The position numbers were made by a program, and so were the translations under genes. Shown piece by piece: positions 8,384-16,453 of a DNA stretch of 64,000 nt. The notes below the pieces were generated by a model, which saw only the letters and a list, made by a program, of their open reading frames with translations, was not told the DNA's origin and ran no database searches. Each line of letters opens with the position of its first letter. Positions within the stretch are counted from its first letter, which is position 1. Source of the DNA: Siminovitchia sp047228825 (GTDB lineage: Bacteria > Bacillota > Bacilli > Bacillales > Bacillaceae_C); the NCBI RefSeq assembly GCF_047228825.1, contig NZ_JBFEGN010000010.1, forward strand, positions 17,812 through 81,811, written 5' to 3'.

Positions 8384-9025
8384 TTGAATCAGTGGGATCA
8401 GTTTTTAGCCCCATATAAACAAGCCGTCGATGAATTAAAGGTTAAGTTAAAAGGGATGAGGCAGCAATTTGCCGGGGAACATATCCATTCTCCCATTGAG
8501 TTTGTTACAGGAAGGGTGAAACCCGTTGCAAGCATTCTCGTGAAAGCGAATCTGAAAGACATCCCTTTGGAGAAGATAGAAACAGAAATGCAGGATATTG
8601 CGGGAATACGCATCATGTGCCAATTTGTCGATGACATTAAGACGGTCGTAAAGTTGCTCAGGCAGAGAAACGACTTTCGGATCGTAGAGGAAAGAAATTA
8701 TATTTCCAATAAAAAACCGAGCGGATACCGTTCCTATCATGTTGTGATTGAATATCCCGTCGAAACAATACATGGTGAGAAAAAAATCCTGGCGGAGATT
8801 CAAATCAGAACATTGGCCATGAATTTTTGGGCGACGATCGAACATTCGCTCAATTATAAATATCAGGGGCAAATTCCCGAAGATATTAAATTAAGGCTTC
8901 AAAAAGCAGCTGAAGCGGCATTTCGCCTTGATGAACAGATGTCACAAATCAAAGAAGAAATTCAGGAAGCGCAAGTTTATTTTACGAAAAACAAAGAGGT
9001 TTTTGAGCAGTCTGACAGCAAATAA
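8384..9025 (+). CDS. relQ: GTP pyrophosphokinase RelQ (small alarmone synthetase)
   Basis: Single-domain (p)ppGpp synthetase, 213 residues, equivalent to B. subtilis YjbM/SasB. It transfers pyrophosphate from ATP to GDP or GTP. The synthetase motifs appear in order: GRVKPVASILVKA, DIAGIRIMCQF, NKKPSGYRSYHVVIEYP, and EIQIRTLAMNFWATIEHSLN. There is no hydrolase or regulatory domain. The start is TTG 8384 with GAGGTG at 8371-8376. Adjacent NAD kinase and pseudouridine synthase genes follow closely and are probably co-transcribed. Confidence 0.96.
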   Translation: MNQWDQFLAPYKQAVDELKVKLKGMRQQFAGEHIHSPIEFVTGRVKPVASILVKANLKDIPLEKIETEMQDIAGIRIMCQFVDDIKTVVKLLRQRNDFRIVEERNYISNKKPSGYRSYHVVIEYPVETIHGEKKILAEIQIRTLAMNFWATIEHSLNYKYQGQIPEDIKLRLQKAAEAAFRLDEQMSQIKEEIQEAQVYFTKNKEVFEQSDSK

Positions 9026-9046
9026 CTCGGAGAGGGTGAGACGCTT

Positions 9047-9847
9047 TTGAGGTTTACAGTGATGTCAAAAGGGGATGCAACTTCAAATGCGTTAATGCAA
9101 AAGATGATTACATATTTGCAGGATTTTGAGTTGAGCTACGATGAAGAACAACCGGATATCGTTATTTCGGTTGGCGGTGACGGGACTCTTTTGCATGCAT
9201 TTCATCGGTATAGCTCAAGGCTGGATAAAACGGCATTTGTAGGGGTTCATACGGGCCATCTCGGATTTTATGCGGATTGGCTGCCGGAAGAAATTGAAAA
9301 GTTGGTGATAGCCATTGCAAAAACGCCATACCAGGTAGTGGAATACCCCCTGCTGGAAATAATCATACGGTATAGGCACGGAGGAAAAGAGACAAAATAT
9401 CTCGGGCTGAACGAGTCAACTGTCAAAAGCATGGAAGGAACGCTGGTGATGGATGTGGAAATCCGCGGCGAACACTTTGAAAGATTCCGCGGCGACGGTC
9501 TCTGTGTCTCAACGCCTTCCGGCAGTACAGCCTACAATAAGGCACTGGGAGGAGCCATTATTCACCCGACGCTGCATGCCATCCAACTGGCCGAAATGGC
9601 CTCCATAAACAACCGTGTATTCCGGACTGTCGGCTCGCCGCTCATCTTGCCGGCCCATCATACGCTCTTGTTAAAGCCGGTCAATACGAATGATTTTCAC
9701 GTCACCATTGACCATTTAACAGTCATGCACCGCGATGTAAAATCAATTCAATTCCGCGTGGCTGATGAAAGGGTGCGCTTTGCACGCTTTCGCCCCTTTC
9801 CTTTTTGGAAAAGAGTCCATGACTCATTTATTTCAGATGGAGGATGA
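9047..9847 (+). CDS. nadK: NAD kinase
   Basis: Phosphorylates NAD to NADP using ATP or polyphosphate. It has 266 residues, with the GGDGT motif at 43-47 (SVGGDGTLLHAF), the LNESTVK segment, and the glycine-rich STPSGSTAYNKALGGAIIHP signature. TTG 9047 is preceded by GAGGGTGAG. Called nadF or ppnK in B. subtilis. Its last four bases overlap the next gene (ATGA), a sign of translational coupling. Confidence 0.96.
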   Translation: MRFTVMSKGDATSNALMQKMITYLQDFELSYDEEQPDIVISVGGDGTLLHAFHRYSSRLDKTAFVGVHTGHLGFYADWLPEEIEKLVIAIAKTPYQVVEYPLLEIIIRYRHGGKETKYLGLNESTVKSMEGTLVMDVEIRGEHFERFRGDGLCVSTPSGSTAYNKALGGAIIHPTLHAIQLAEMASINNRVFRTVGSPLILPAHHTLLLKPVNTNDFHVTIDHLTVMHRDVKSIQFRVADERVRFARFRPFPFWKRVHDSFISDGG

Positions 9848-10755
9848 TCCTAGACGGTATGCAGCAATATAAACTGCGCTGGACCGTGAAAAACGGCGGA
9901 ATACGAAAAACCATTAAACAATTTTTAAAAGAAGAACAGGTTTCCCGAAGGGCACTTACGAACATCAAGTTTCAAGGCGGCTCCATTAAAGTGAACGGGA
10001 TGGAGCGAAATGTCCGTTATCTGCTGGAGGATGGGGATGTGCTGGAGGTGGAATTTCCGGAGGAAGTCCGTAACGAACAGTTGCTGGGTGAAAATATTCC
10101 CATCGACATCATTTTCGAAGACAGGGACGTTTTGGTCATCAACAAGCCGCCGAAAATGAATACAATCCCTTCCAGAGAACATCCGGGCGGCAGCTTAGCC
10201 AATGCACTGGCTTATGATTATGAACAAAAGGGGCTATCGGCAGCCATTCATATTGTTACAAGGCTGGACCGAAATACATCAGGCCTGGTGCTCGTGGCAA
10301 AGCACAGGCACGCACATCATCTCTTTGGCATTTTACAACAAAAAAATGAAATTGGCCGATCATATGAAGGCTTTGCTTCCGGTATTCTCAGTAAGACTTC
10401 GGGCATCATCGATGCCCCGATCGGGAGAAAGCCTTCCAGCATCATCGAACGTGAAGTGAGGGAAGACGGAAAGCGGGCGGTGACGAAATACGAAGTGCTG
10501 CGCCAGTTCAATGCTGCGGCGCACGTAAAAATGCGGCTTGAAACGGGACGCACCCATCAAATAAGAGTTCATTTTTCCCACATCGGCCACCCGCTTTTGG
10601 GGGATGAACTGTATGGGGGACCGGTAAATCTGATCAAGCGCCAGGCTTTGCATTGCCGTGAACTGCATTTTTTTCATCCTTTTTTAAAAAAAGAAATGTA
10701 TTTTCAAGCACCGCTTCCTCCTGATCTGAACGATATACTCCATATGCTTGACTAG
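9844..10755 (+). CDS. yjbO: RluA/RluD-family pseudouridine synthase (YjbO-like)
   Basis: An RNA pseudouridine synthase of 303 residues. An S4-like RNA-binding segment comes first (RKTIKQFLKEEQVSRRALTN and IKVNGMERNVRYLLEDGDVLEV, residues 21-70), then the catalytic domain with VTRLDRNTSGL, where Asp142 is the expected nucleophile, and GRTHQIRVHFSHIGHPLLGD. The RNA target, rRNA or tRNA, cannot be told. ATG 9844 overlaps the nadK stop; ATG 9859 is an alternative, and neither has ideal spacing from GGAGG at 9838-9842. It ends two bases before the convergent prpE remnant. Confidence 0.9.
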   Translation: MILDGMQQYKLRWTVKNGGIRKTIKQFLKEEQVSRRALTNIKFQGGSIKVNGMERNVRYLLEDGDVLEVEFPEEVRNEQLLGENIPIDIIFEDRDVLVINKPPKMNTIPSREHPGGSLANALAYDYEQKGLSAAIHIVTRLDRNTSGLVLVAKHRHAHHLFGILQQKNEIGRSYEGFASGILSKTSGIIDAPIGRKPSSIIEREVREDGKRAVTKYEVLRQFNAAAHVKMRLETGRTHQIRVHFSHIGHPLLGDELYGGPVNLIKRQALHCRELHFFHPFLKKEMYFQAPLPPDLNDILHMLD

Positions 10756-10757
10756 AC

Positions 10758-11491
10758 TCATTCAAAGGTCCGAAATTTTTCTTTTATGAAGGGCATGGAT
10801 GACGGGATGGATACGGTCGTCATTTCCGGATATTGAAATGCCGTTAATGCTCCGCCAAAAACGGCACCCGTATCAATATTGATTGTATTTCCGGCCTTGC
10901 GCGGTGTTACGACCGGCGTATGGCCGTAAACGATAAAAGCGTTGCCTTTATATGATTTGGCCCAGTCGCGGCGGACAGGCATCCCGTCGGGAAGCATTTC
11001 CCCGGTAATATCCCCGTAAAGTACAAATGTTTTGATGGCCTTATTTGTTTTGCCGATCATTTCTTCTTTAATCCCGGCATGGGCAATGACAAGCTTGCCG
11101 TTATCCAATACTTGATAAAGCGGGGCATTTTCGTATAATTCCATAAACATTTTTTTTAATGGTTGAGTGCCTGTGCCGAAAGATTGTTTAATTCCGCCAC
11201 AGTCGTTTCCAGGCCGTGGGCTATTTTCACATTTCTTCCCAGAAAATAACGGTAAAGCTTATTGCAATGGTTTCCCGGTACGTACCAGGCTTTCTGAGTT
11301 TTCCAAAGCCGCCAGACCGTCTCAATGACTTTTAAAGAGTGTGGACCCCTGTCCGTCAAATCCCCTACAAAGCCCAGTATACGGTCGGGATGAACCGGAA
11401 TCCCATTGGTCCAAGTATAGCCGAGGCGTTCAGTCAGCTTTTGGAATTCCGTGTAACAGCCATGAATGTCGCCAATAATATCAATTTTCAA
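10758..11491 (-). pseudogene. prpE: Bis(5'-nucleosyl)-tetraphosphatase PrpE, frameshifted
   Basis: Two consecutive frames together cover the whole PrpE protein (Ser/Thr phosphatase-like Ap4A hydrolase implicated in spore germination). The upstream part, from TTG 11491 after AAGGTGA, has GDIHGC, VGDLTDRG and PGNHCNKLYRY. It stops at 11156. The downstream part, in another frame, has FMELYENAPLYQVL, AHAG, VYGHTPV and NIDTGAVFGGALTAF. The coding potential switches near 11165-11180; one missing base there would join LSAQA to TQPLKK and restore the family sequence. The stop precedes the A8 run, so ribosome slippage on that run would not rescue it. All metal-binding motifs are otherwise intact, so it is either a recent mutation or a sequencing error. 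Confidence 0.85.
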
Positions 11492-11560
11492 GGAAATCAC
11501 CTTTCTATTCATATATATTGTATGAATGGACACCGTTTGATGCAAAAATATTGATTACAT

Positions 11561-11582
11561 GAGCGACATTTGAGCGACATTT
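11561..11582. repeat. Tandem 11-base repeat upstream of mgtE
   Basis: GAGCGACATTT occurs twice without spacing (11561-11571 and 11572-11582), 52 bases before the mgtE start. Its role is unknown; it could be a paired binding site or chance. Confidence 0.5.
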
Positions 11583-11633
11583 CATAAAAGATTTGTTAGG
11601 ATAATGGAGATGAACGGGAGAGGAGGCGCGTCG

Positions 11634-13007
11634 ATGGAATTTAATCATGAGGAACTCGAACAGCCAAACGAAGATTTGCTGCTGCAAGCCCTCGCATCGA
11701 ACGATTTAAAGCAATTCAGGGATAACTTCCTGAAACTGCATCCATATGATCAGGCAAAGTTTTTTATCAAAATCGGGATCGACGAACGGCTGAAAATATT
11801 TTATTTTTTATCACCGAAGGAAGTGGCCGATTTCTTTGAAGTTCTTGATATCGATGATCAGGAATACAGGGATATTTTGGCTGAGATGGAGCCGAATTAT
11901 GCTGCCGACATGCTTTCCTTCATGTATACCGACAATGCGGTTGATATTTTAAATAAGCTGGATAAACGGCAGGCGGTCAGCTATTTAACGATCATGAACA
12001 AGGAAAGCGCCCAAGAGATTAAAAGTCTTCTGCATTATGAAGAATCCACGGCCGGAAGTATCATGACCACCGAATTCATCGCCATTTCTGCCAATCAGAC
12101 GGTCCGTTCGGCGATGCATATATTAAAAAATGAGGCGCCTACCGCAGAAACGATTTATTATGTATATGTGGTCGATGATGACCGCCGGCTTGTAGGGGTT
12201 ATTTCACTTCGTGATCTCATCATCAGCAACGACGATACGATGATAGCGGATGTGATGTCCGACCGTGTCGTTTCGACGACGGTGGATGAAAATCAGGAAT
12301 CTGCGGCGAAACAGATGCGGGATTATGATTTATTGGCGCTGCCTGTTGTCGATTTTCAAAACCATTTATTGGGGATTATTACGGTTGACGATATTATTGA
12401 CGTTATTGATGAAGAAGCGTCCGATGATTACTCCAAGCTCGCGGCTGTATTTGATGTGGATACGGTTGATAAAAATCCGTTTGCTGCAGCGAGGAAACGG
12501 CTTCCCTGGCTCATCATCCTGCTTTTTCTCGGGATGTTTACCGCGAGCCTGATCGGCAGGTTTGAGGAGACATTAAATGAGGTTTCCATTTTGGCCGTAT
12601 TTATTCCGTTAATTGCAGGTATGGCCGGAAACACGGGAACCCAGGCATTGGCGGTTGCCGTCAGGGGGATTGCAACCGGTGAATTGGAAGAAGAGAACAG
12701 ATGGAAGCTCGTATTGCGGGAAGCGGGGACCGGCCTGATTACCGGTTCGATTTGCGGTTTAATGGTTTTTATCATCGTATTTCTCTGGAAAGGGGAGTGG
12801 TTTCTTGGCTTCCTGGTGGGAATTTCCATTTTGGCGTCTTTATTTGTCGCAACTTTGGCAGGCTCCGTTGTTCCGCTATTTATGCATAAATTAAAGATTG
12901 ATCCGGCAGTTGCATCGGGCCCGTTTATCACGACAATGAACGACATCACGTCGATCCTGATCTATTTCGGTTTGGCGACGTTGTTTATGGGATATCTCAT
13001 CCATTAA
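11634..13007 (+). CDS. mgtE: Magnesium transporter MgtE
   Basis: Mg2+ channel of the MgtE family, 457 residues. The order is an N-terminal helical superhelix domain (about 10-130), a CBS pair (about 135-260, with SIMTTEFIAISANQTVRSAM and ADVMSDRVVSTTVDENQ), a plug helix, then five membrane helices with the pore segment IAGMAGNTGTQALAVAVRG. The longer frame begins at 11604, but GAGAGGAGG fits ATG 11634. In B. subtilis mgtE is preceded by an M-box riboswitch; the 142 bases here between prpE and mgtE are too short for one and I see no such motif. Its placement between prpE and fabI differs from B. subtilis. Confidence 0.94.
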   Translation: MEFNHEELEQPNEDLLLQALASNDLKQFRDNFLKLHPYDQAKFFIKIGIDERLKIFYFLSPKEVADFFEVLDIDDQEYRDILAEMEPNYAADMLSFMYTDNAVDILNKLDKRQAVSYLTIMNKESAQEIKSLLHYEESTAGSIMTTEFIAISANQTVRSAMHILKNEAPTAETIYYVYVVDDDRRLVGVISLRDLIISNDDTMIADVMSDRVVSTTVDENQESAAKQMRDYDLLALPVVDFQNHLLGIITVDDIIDVIDEEASDDYSKLAAVFDVDTVDKNPFAAARKRLPWLIILLFLGMFTASLIGRFEETLNEVSILAVFIPLIAGMAGNTGTQALAVAVRGIATGELEEENRWKLVLREAGTGLITGSICGLMVFIIVFLWKGEWFLGFLVGISILASLFVATLAGSVVPLFMHKLKIDPAVASGPFITTMNDITSILIYFGLATLFMGYLIH

Positions 13008-13080
13008 CGGGGAGCGGGGACCAAAACGATTGTAACGGTCTCCCGCTCATACGTGCAATTCAATTTAAACATCAACCATC

Positions 13081-13110
13081 TTTACAAAGTTAAAATATCT
13101 CATGTATGAT
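13081..13110 (+). promoter_or_regulatory. SigA-type promoter of fabI
   Basis: TTTACA at 13081-13086 and TATGAT at 13105-13110 are separated by 18 bases. The FapR operator begins inside the -10 element and covers the expected start site. Confidence 0.75.
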
Positions 13111-13127
13111 TAGTACTAGGTACTAAT
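13109..13127. promoter_or_regulatory. FapR operator upstream of fabI
   Basis: ATTAGTAC-TAG-GTACTAAT is a perfect 8-3-8 inverted repeat matching the FapR box (TTAGTACC-like half sites) known upstream of fatty-acid genes in Bacillus. FapR releases DNA on binding malonyl-CoA, so fabI should be induced when malonyl-CoA accumulates. Confidence 0.92.
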
Positions 13128-13157
13128 AACACGTTACAATTAGGAGGAACCTCAATT

Positions 13158-13937
13158 ATGTTAACATTGGACGGAAAAACTTTTGTTGTCATGGGAGTGG
13201 CAAATAAAAGAAGCATTGCATGGGGGATCGCCAGATCCCTTCATAATGCGGGGGCACGACTTGTTTTTACATATGCTGGGGAACGTTTGGAGAAAAATGT
13301 CCGGGAACTGGCCGAATCGCTGGATGGAAATGAACCGATCGTTCTGCCATGCGATGTAACAAAAGATGAAGACATTGAAGAATGCTTTACGAAAATCAAA
13401 GAGGCAGCCGGCCCGATCCACGGGATTGCCCACTGTATAGCATTTGCCAATCGGGAAGAGCTGACGGGGGAGTATTTAAATGTTACACGCGACGGGTTTC
13501 TTCTTGCCCACAACATTAGCTCGTACTCTTTAACAGCAGTTGCAAAAGCAGTGCAAAAACTTCAGGCGATGCCTGAGGGGGGGAGCATCGTAACGATGAC
13601 GTATCTCGGGGGAGAGCGGGTTGTGACCAATTATAATGTAATGGGTGTCGCCAAAGCCTCCCTTGACGCAAGTGTAAAATATTTGGCCAGCGATCTCGGC
13701 AAGTACGGCATCAGGGTAAACTCCATCTCCGCCGGCCCGATCCGTACGTTGTCAGCAAAAGGAATTAGTGATTTTAACAGCATTTTAAAAGAAATTGAGG
13801 AAAAAGCGCCGCTCAGAAGAACGACGACACAGGAAGAAGTGGGGGATACGGCATTATTCCTGTTTAGCGAATTGTCACGGGGAATTACCGGTGAAAACAT
13901 TCATGTCGATTCCGGATACCATATTATGGGAAACTAA
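13158..13937 (+). CDS. fabI: Enoyl-[acyl-carrier-protein] reductase FabI
   Basis: NADH-dependent last step of each fatty-acid elongation cycle. The 259-residue short-chain dehydrogenase has the FabI-type nucleotide motif GVANKRSIAWGIA (residues 13-25) and the catalytic Tyr149, Tyr159 and Lys166 (MTYLGGERVVTNYNVMGVAK). ISAGPIRTLSAKGI matches the substrate-loop region. AGGAGGA precedes ATG 13158. Controlled by the FapR site upstream, and followed by a strong terminator. In B. subtilis the same gene (yjbW) also borders cotO. Confidence 0.97.
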   Translation: MLTLDGKTFVVMGVANKRSIAWGIARSLHNAGARLVFTYAGERLEKNVRELAESLDGNEPIVLPCDVTKDEDIEECFTKIKEAAGPIHGIAHCIAFANREELTGEYLNVTRDGFLLAHNISSYSLTAVAKAVQKLQAMPEGGSIVTMTYLGGERVVTNYNVMGVAKASLDASVKYLASDLGKYGIRVNSISAGPIRTLSAKGISDFNSILKEIEEKAPLRRTTTQEEVGDTALFLFSELSRGITGENIHVDSGYHIMGN

Positions 13938-13944
13938 TAGATTG

Positions 13945-13978
13945 AAAACTGCTGCCTTTTATGTGCAGCAGTTTTTTT
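13945..13978 (+). terminator. Terminator after fabI
   Basis: An 11-bp stem (13945-13955 with 13965-13975) and a 9-base loop, followed by a T run. Confidence 0.9.
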
Positions 13979-13993
13979 GTTACACAAGTATAA

Positions 13994-14021
13994 ACTTCTA
14001 AAAAGGGATATGCATAACTTA
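13994..14021 (+). promoter_or_regulatory. SigK-type promoter of cotO
   Basis: CATAACTTA (CATAnnnTA consensus) at 14013-14021 with AC at 13994-13995, 17 bases apart; it precedes a spore-coat gene expressed from SigK in B. subtilis. Confidence 0.65.
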
Positions 14022-14052
14022 TTATGAAATCACATATTGAGGGGTGTTCCAA

Positions 14053-14529
14053 ATGGACCAAAAACCGATTGCGAAAAAACCTTTACTTTTTATAAATCAG
14101 CCAAAAATGAAAGAGCCTTTGGGATTAATGCAATCCAGCTTTACTTTTTCTGCAGAAAAGGCGGTTCAAACACAGCAAGACCATCAGCCGGTTCAAGAAC
14201 AAAAAAGAAGCAGGAAAAGAGCCGGCGGTGAAGAACTGCCGCTATCATTTGGCGAATCTGTTAATGAGGTTCCACAGACGTCTTTCGATCAACAGCCTCC
14301 GCAAGGCTTAAAGCCAGTCAAATCGTTTCCGAATATGACGATCGACGAAAAACTGGATTATATATTTTCAAGTCCGCAATTTTATTTTTGCGCTTTCAAA
14401 ACAACAGGCAGTGAATTTGTTGGTAAAATAAAGGAGCTTTATCATGATCATATTATTGTCATGACTTCAAAAGGAAGCATGCAAAGAATCGAAAGAAAAG
14501 ACCTGACCGGGATTCGCATTATCGGTTAG
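14053..14529 (+). CDS. cotO: Spore coat protein CotO
   Basis: Outer-coat morphogenetic protein, 158 residues from ATG 14053. It starts MDQKPIAKKPLLFINQPKMK, has a low-complexity Gln/Lys-rich middle (about 45-95), and ends with the conserved CotO tail: FPNMTIDEKLDYIFSSPQFY, CAFKTTGSEFVGKI and a closing KDLTGIRIIG. GAGGGGTG lies before ATG 14053; the GTG at 14044 is less likely. It sits between fabI and a cotZ-type gene as in B. subtilis (yjbX), and has a SigK-type promoter. Confidence 0.9.
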   Translation: MDQKPIAKKPLLFINQPKMKEPLGLMQSSFTFSAEKAVQTQQDHQPVQEQKRSRKRAGGEELPLSFGESVNEVPQTSFDQQPPQGLKPVKSFPNMTIDEKLDYIFSSPQFYFCAFKTTGSEFVGKIKELYHDHIIVMTSKGSMQRIERKDLTGIRIIG

Positions 14530-14540
14530 AACAAAGGTAA

Positions 14541-14573
14541 AGGACGGGAGGGAGGGCAGCCCATCCCCGTCCT
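14541..14573. terminator. Probable shared terminator between cotO and cotZ-type gene
   Basis: An 8-bp GC-rich stem (14541-14548 with 14566-14573) in the 48-base gap between two convergent genes; no strong T run on the plus strand. Confidence 0.5.
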
Positions 14574-14577
14574 CTTG

Positions 14578-15147
14578 TTAATCACAAATTTGCAAATCTA
14601 TATCGGCAATACATTGGACTGCACAGAAACAGTGAAGATCTACTGTAATACAGCTATTGCTTGCGCCCCAATGCTTTACTTCGCAAAGCTCATGATAGTT
14701 AATATGCCCGCCTGGTGTTAAAATGTCAACGACAGTTTGGCGGTCTTTTTTCAACGGAATCAGAACGCGGAGCGTAGCACAACAATTATCAAAGATCTCC
14801 TCTACCCGGAAAAAGACGGAAACGCATTTGCCGGCATGGCCTTTGTACAGTGCTTTAAATAAATCTCCATTTTTATTGGTTAATGTAAATACACGTGTAT
14901 CGGCATGCATGCGTCCCCTGACACCAAGCTCGCCGAGAGGCTCCATGAAGCAATTGGTTGTGCATTGTTCACATTCCTCTTCTATTGCCTGATCTTGAAT
15001 ATCCTTAATGGCTTTTACGACCTGGCAGACACAATTTAACTTGCATCCACAGTCTCTTTTTGGACGATGGTGAACACTCGTTGTTTCGACTGAAACGACA
15101 TCTTCTTCAAATGACATGGATGATGAGGACTCCATTTCAAAACTCAT
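14578..15147 (-). CDS. cotZ: Spore coat/crust protein CotY/CotZ
   Basis: A cysteine-rich coat protein of 189 residues from the CotY/CotZ family, which forms disulfide-linked hexagonal arrays in the spore crust or exosporium. Visible hallmarks are CGCKLNCVCQVVKAIKDIQD and CEQCTTNCFMEPLG near the N-terminal third, the HAGKCVSVFFRVEEIFDNCC core, and the CVAVDLHC-type tail (CITVDLHCFCAVQCIADIDL). An AAGGAGGAAAA site precedes the ATG at 15147. Only one copy is present here, whereas B. subtilis has both cotY and cotZ; which of the two it matches better is undecided. cotX, cotW and cotV are absent. Confidence 0.9.
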   Translation of the reverse strand: MSFEMESSSSMSFEEDVVSVETTSVHHRPKRDCGCKLNCVCQVVKAIKDIQDQAIEEECEQCTTNCFMEPLGELGVRGRMHADTRVFTLTNKNGDLFKALYKGHAGKCVSVFFRVEEIFDNCCATLRVLIPLKKDRQTVVDILTPGGHINYHELCEVKHWGASNSCITVDLHCFCAVQCIADIDLQICD

Positions 15148-15221
15148 AAATCATTTTCCTCCTTCATTTTTTAATATGGTCATTCACATTAACAACATAT
15201 TAATAGGTAGGTAAATGAGTA

Positions 15222-15250
15222 ACGGACAATCGCCTGTATTGCATAAAATA
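15222..15250 (+). promoter_or_regulatory. SigK-type promoter of the DUF1360 gene
   Basis: CATAAAATA at 15242-15250 fits CATAnnnTA; AC at 15222-15223 is 18 bases upstream, one more than usual. Confidence 0.5.
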
Positions 15251-15272
15251 GGCAAAAGGAGTGGTTTGGGAC

Positions 15273-15629
15273 ATGGATATTTCCTTGATGGAATGGGGGT
15301 TGCTCGGCTTGGCCGTATTCCGGCTGACAAGGCTCTTTGTTTACGACCAAATTATGGAATGGTTGAGAAAGCCATTTATGAAAGAATATGAAGAGTTGAA
15401 TGAAGAGGGAGAAATTGAGGTTTATTATATGCCGATCGAGCGCGGATTCAGGGGCTGGGTCGGATCCCTCCTGAGTTGTTATTGGTGTACCGGCGTATGG
15501 ATTGCTGCCGGGTTATATGTATGTTACGTCAATGTCCCAATCATTGCGGGTCCCATTATTATCATATTCTCCCTGGCCGGTCTTGCCGCGCTGATTGAAA
15601 CGATCGCCCAGACAATGATTTCGGACTGA
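15273..15629 (+). CDS. yjcA: DUF1360 sporulation membrane protein (YjcA-like)
   Basis: A 118-residue membrane protein of the DUF1360 family. Predicted membrane segments lie near residues 5-25, 70-90 and 95-115; the conserved central motif LLSCYWCTGVWIA is clear, and FRLTRLFVYDQI is the N-terminal signature. YjcA of B. subtilis is made in the mother cell during late sporulation; the precise role is unknown. I chose ATG 15273 (AAAAGGAG about 12 bases upstream) over GTG 15261, which overlaps its own ribosome site. Confidence 0.8.
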   Translation: MDISLMEWGLLGLAVFRLTRLFVYDQIMEWLRKPFMKEYEELNEEGEIEVYYMPIERGFRGWVGSLLSCYWCTGVWIAAGLYVCYVNVPIIAGPIIIIFSLAGLAALIETIAQTMISD

Positions 15630-15719
15630 TTTGGGATTTTGGGAAAACAAAAATATTCATTGGAACATAGAGTATGACAGGATGGCATATCATTCCAAAA
15701 CGAATCGGGATGTGATGAC

Positions 15720-15830
15720 ATGAATAAAATGAAAATTTCTGGCGGAATCAAGCCGGCAAAAAAGAAAAAAAGGAAAAGAAAAAAAGGCTGCGGCTGCGGC
15801 TCCCCCATAAAAAAGCCGCATTATGATTAA
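15720..15830 (+). CDS. Small lysine-rich protein with CGCG motif (36 residues)
   Basis: A short ORF between the SigK-type yjcA gene and a strong terminator. It begins MNKMKISGGIKPAKKKKRKR, continues KKGCGCGSPIKKPHYD and ends at TAA 15828-15830. About 40 percent Lys/Arg with two Cys in a Gly-Cys repeat suggests a DNA-, polyphosphate- or coat-associated spore peptide, but this is inference. GGGATGTG lies ahead of the ATG. The terminator 3 bases after its stop argues that the region is transcribed and ends here. I know no named family. Confidence 0.5.
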   Translation: MNKMKISGGIKPAKKKKRKRKKGCGCGSPIKKPHYD

Positions 15831-15832
15831 AT

Positions 15833-15875
15833 AAAAAAGGCTGGATGGATTTTTTGATCATCCAGTCCTTTTTTT
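15833..15875 (+). terminator. Terminator after the 36-codon ORF
   Basis: Paired arms AAAAAAGGCTGGATG and CATCCAGTCCTTTTTT around a short loop, with one mismatch, ending in a T run. Confidence 0.85.
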
Positions 15876-15957
15876 AATAAATTAACCGTTTAACGTTCAT
15901 ATTTTATGAAGAATGGTGAAAAATATCGTTAAAGTACTTTTTTCAACGGGGGTTATT

Positions 15958-16443
15958 ATGGCTAAATATGCAAAAAGGGCACTCATTCCGATCATAACCG
16001 GTTTGATGTTCATGGCCGGCTGTTCGTATGATGATGGGAAAGAGCACCAGGAAAGTGATACGGCACTGATGAAAACAACAAACCCGGCACCGATTGAACT
16101 GAAAAAAAGAGAGGAAAACAAATCTATTGGCTACCAGGTGCGTAAAGATGTATCCAAGTTTGATGAAATTTATGATGTGGCTGTCCTGGAGGGGGACAAA
16201 CATATTGTTGTGGCCTACAAAGTAAAGCATCTTAACCGTTTCAACATGAAAAGTATTGAAAAAAAAATTACGAAGAAATTAAATAAAAAATATCCGGATG
16301 ATCACTTTATTGTTTCAAGTGATTATAAAATTTTTCTTGAAGCCGTAAGGTTAAAAGAAGATTTGGATGATGACAATCTGTCTAATCAAGAGGCTGGAAA
16401 ACGGTTTCAAAAAATCATCAAACTAAAAAATGAAATGACTTAG
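15958..16443 (+). CDS. YhcN/YlaJ-family sporulation lipoprotein
   Basis: A 161-residue lipoprotein: basic start MAKYAKRA, hydrophobic stretch, and lipobox FMAGC with the lipidated Cys near residue 21. The mature part has a low-complexity linker, then a compact domain with VAVLEGDKHIVVAYKVKHLN, VSSDYKIF and a charged C-terminal helix, the general pattern of the Spore_YhcN_YlaJ family of forespore inner-membrane lipoproteins. The longer frame starts at 15913; CGGGGGTT fits ATG 15958. It directly precedes spoVAC, with a 10-base gap, so it is probably the first gene of that operon. I did not find a clear SigG promoter. Confidence 0.72.
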   Translation: MAKYAKRALIPIITGLMFMAGCSYDDGKEHQESDTALMKTTNPAPIELKKREENKSIGYQVRKDVSKFDEIYDVAVLEGDKHIVVAYKVKHLNRFNMKSIEKKITKKLNKKYPDDHFIVSSDYKIFLEAVRLKEDLDDDNLSNQEAGKRFQKIIKLKNEMT

Positions 16444-16453
16444 GAGCATAAAA

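Noticed and set aside
11141..11160. Programmed frameshift on the A8 run in prpE
   Set aside because: The in-frame stop lies before the A run in the upstream frame, so slippage there could not join the two parts; a simple indel near 11165-11180 explains it better.
14044..14052. GTG start for cotO
   Set aside because: It lies within the Shine-Dalgarno region of ATG 14053, which starts the conserved protein.
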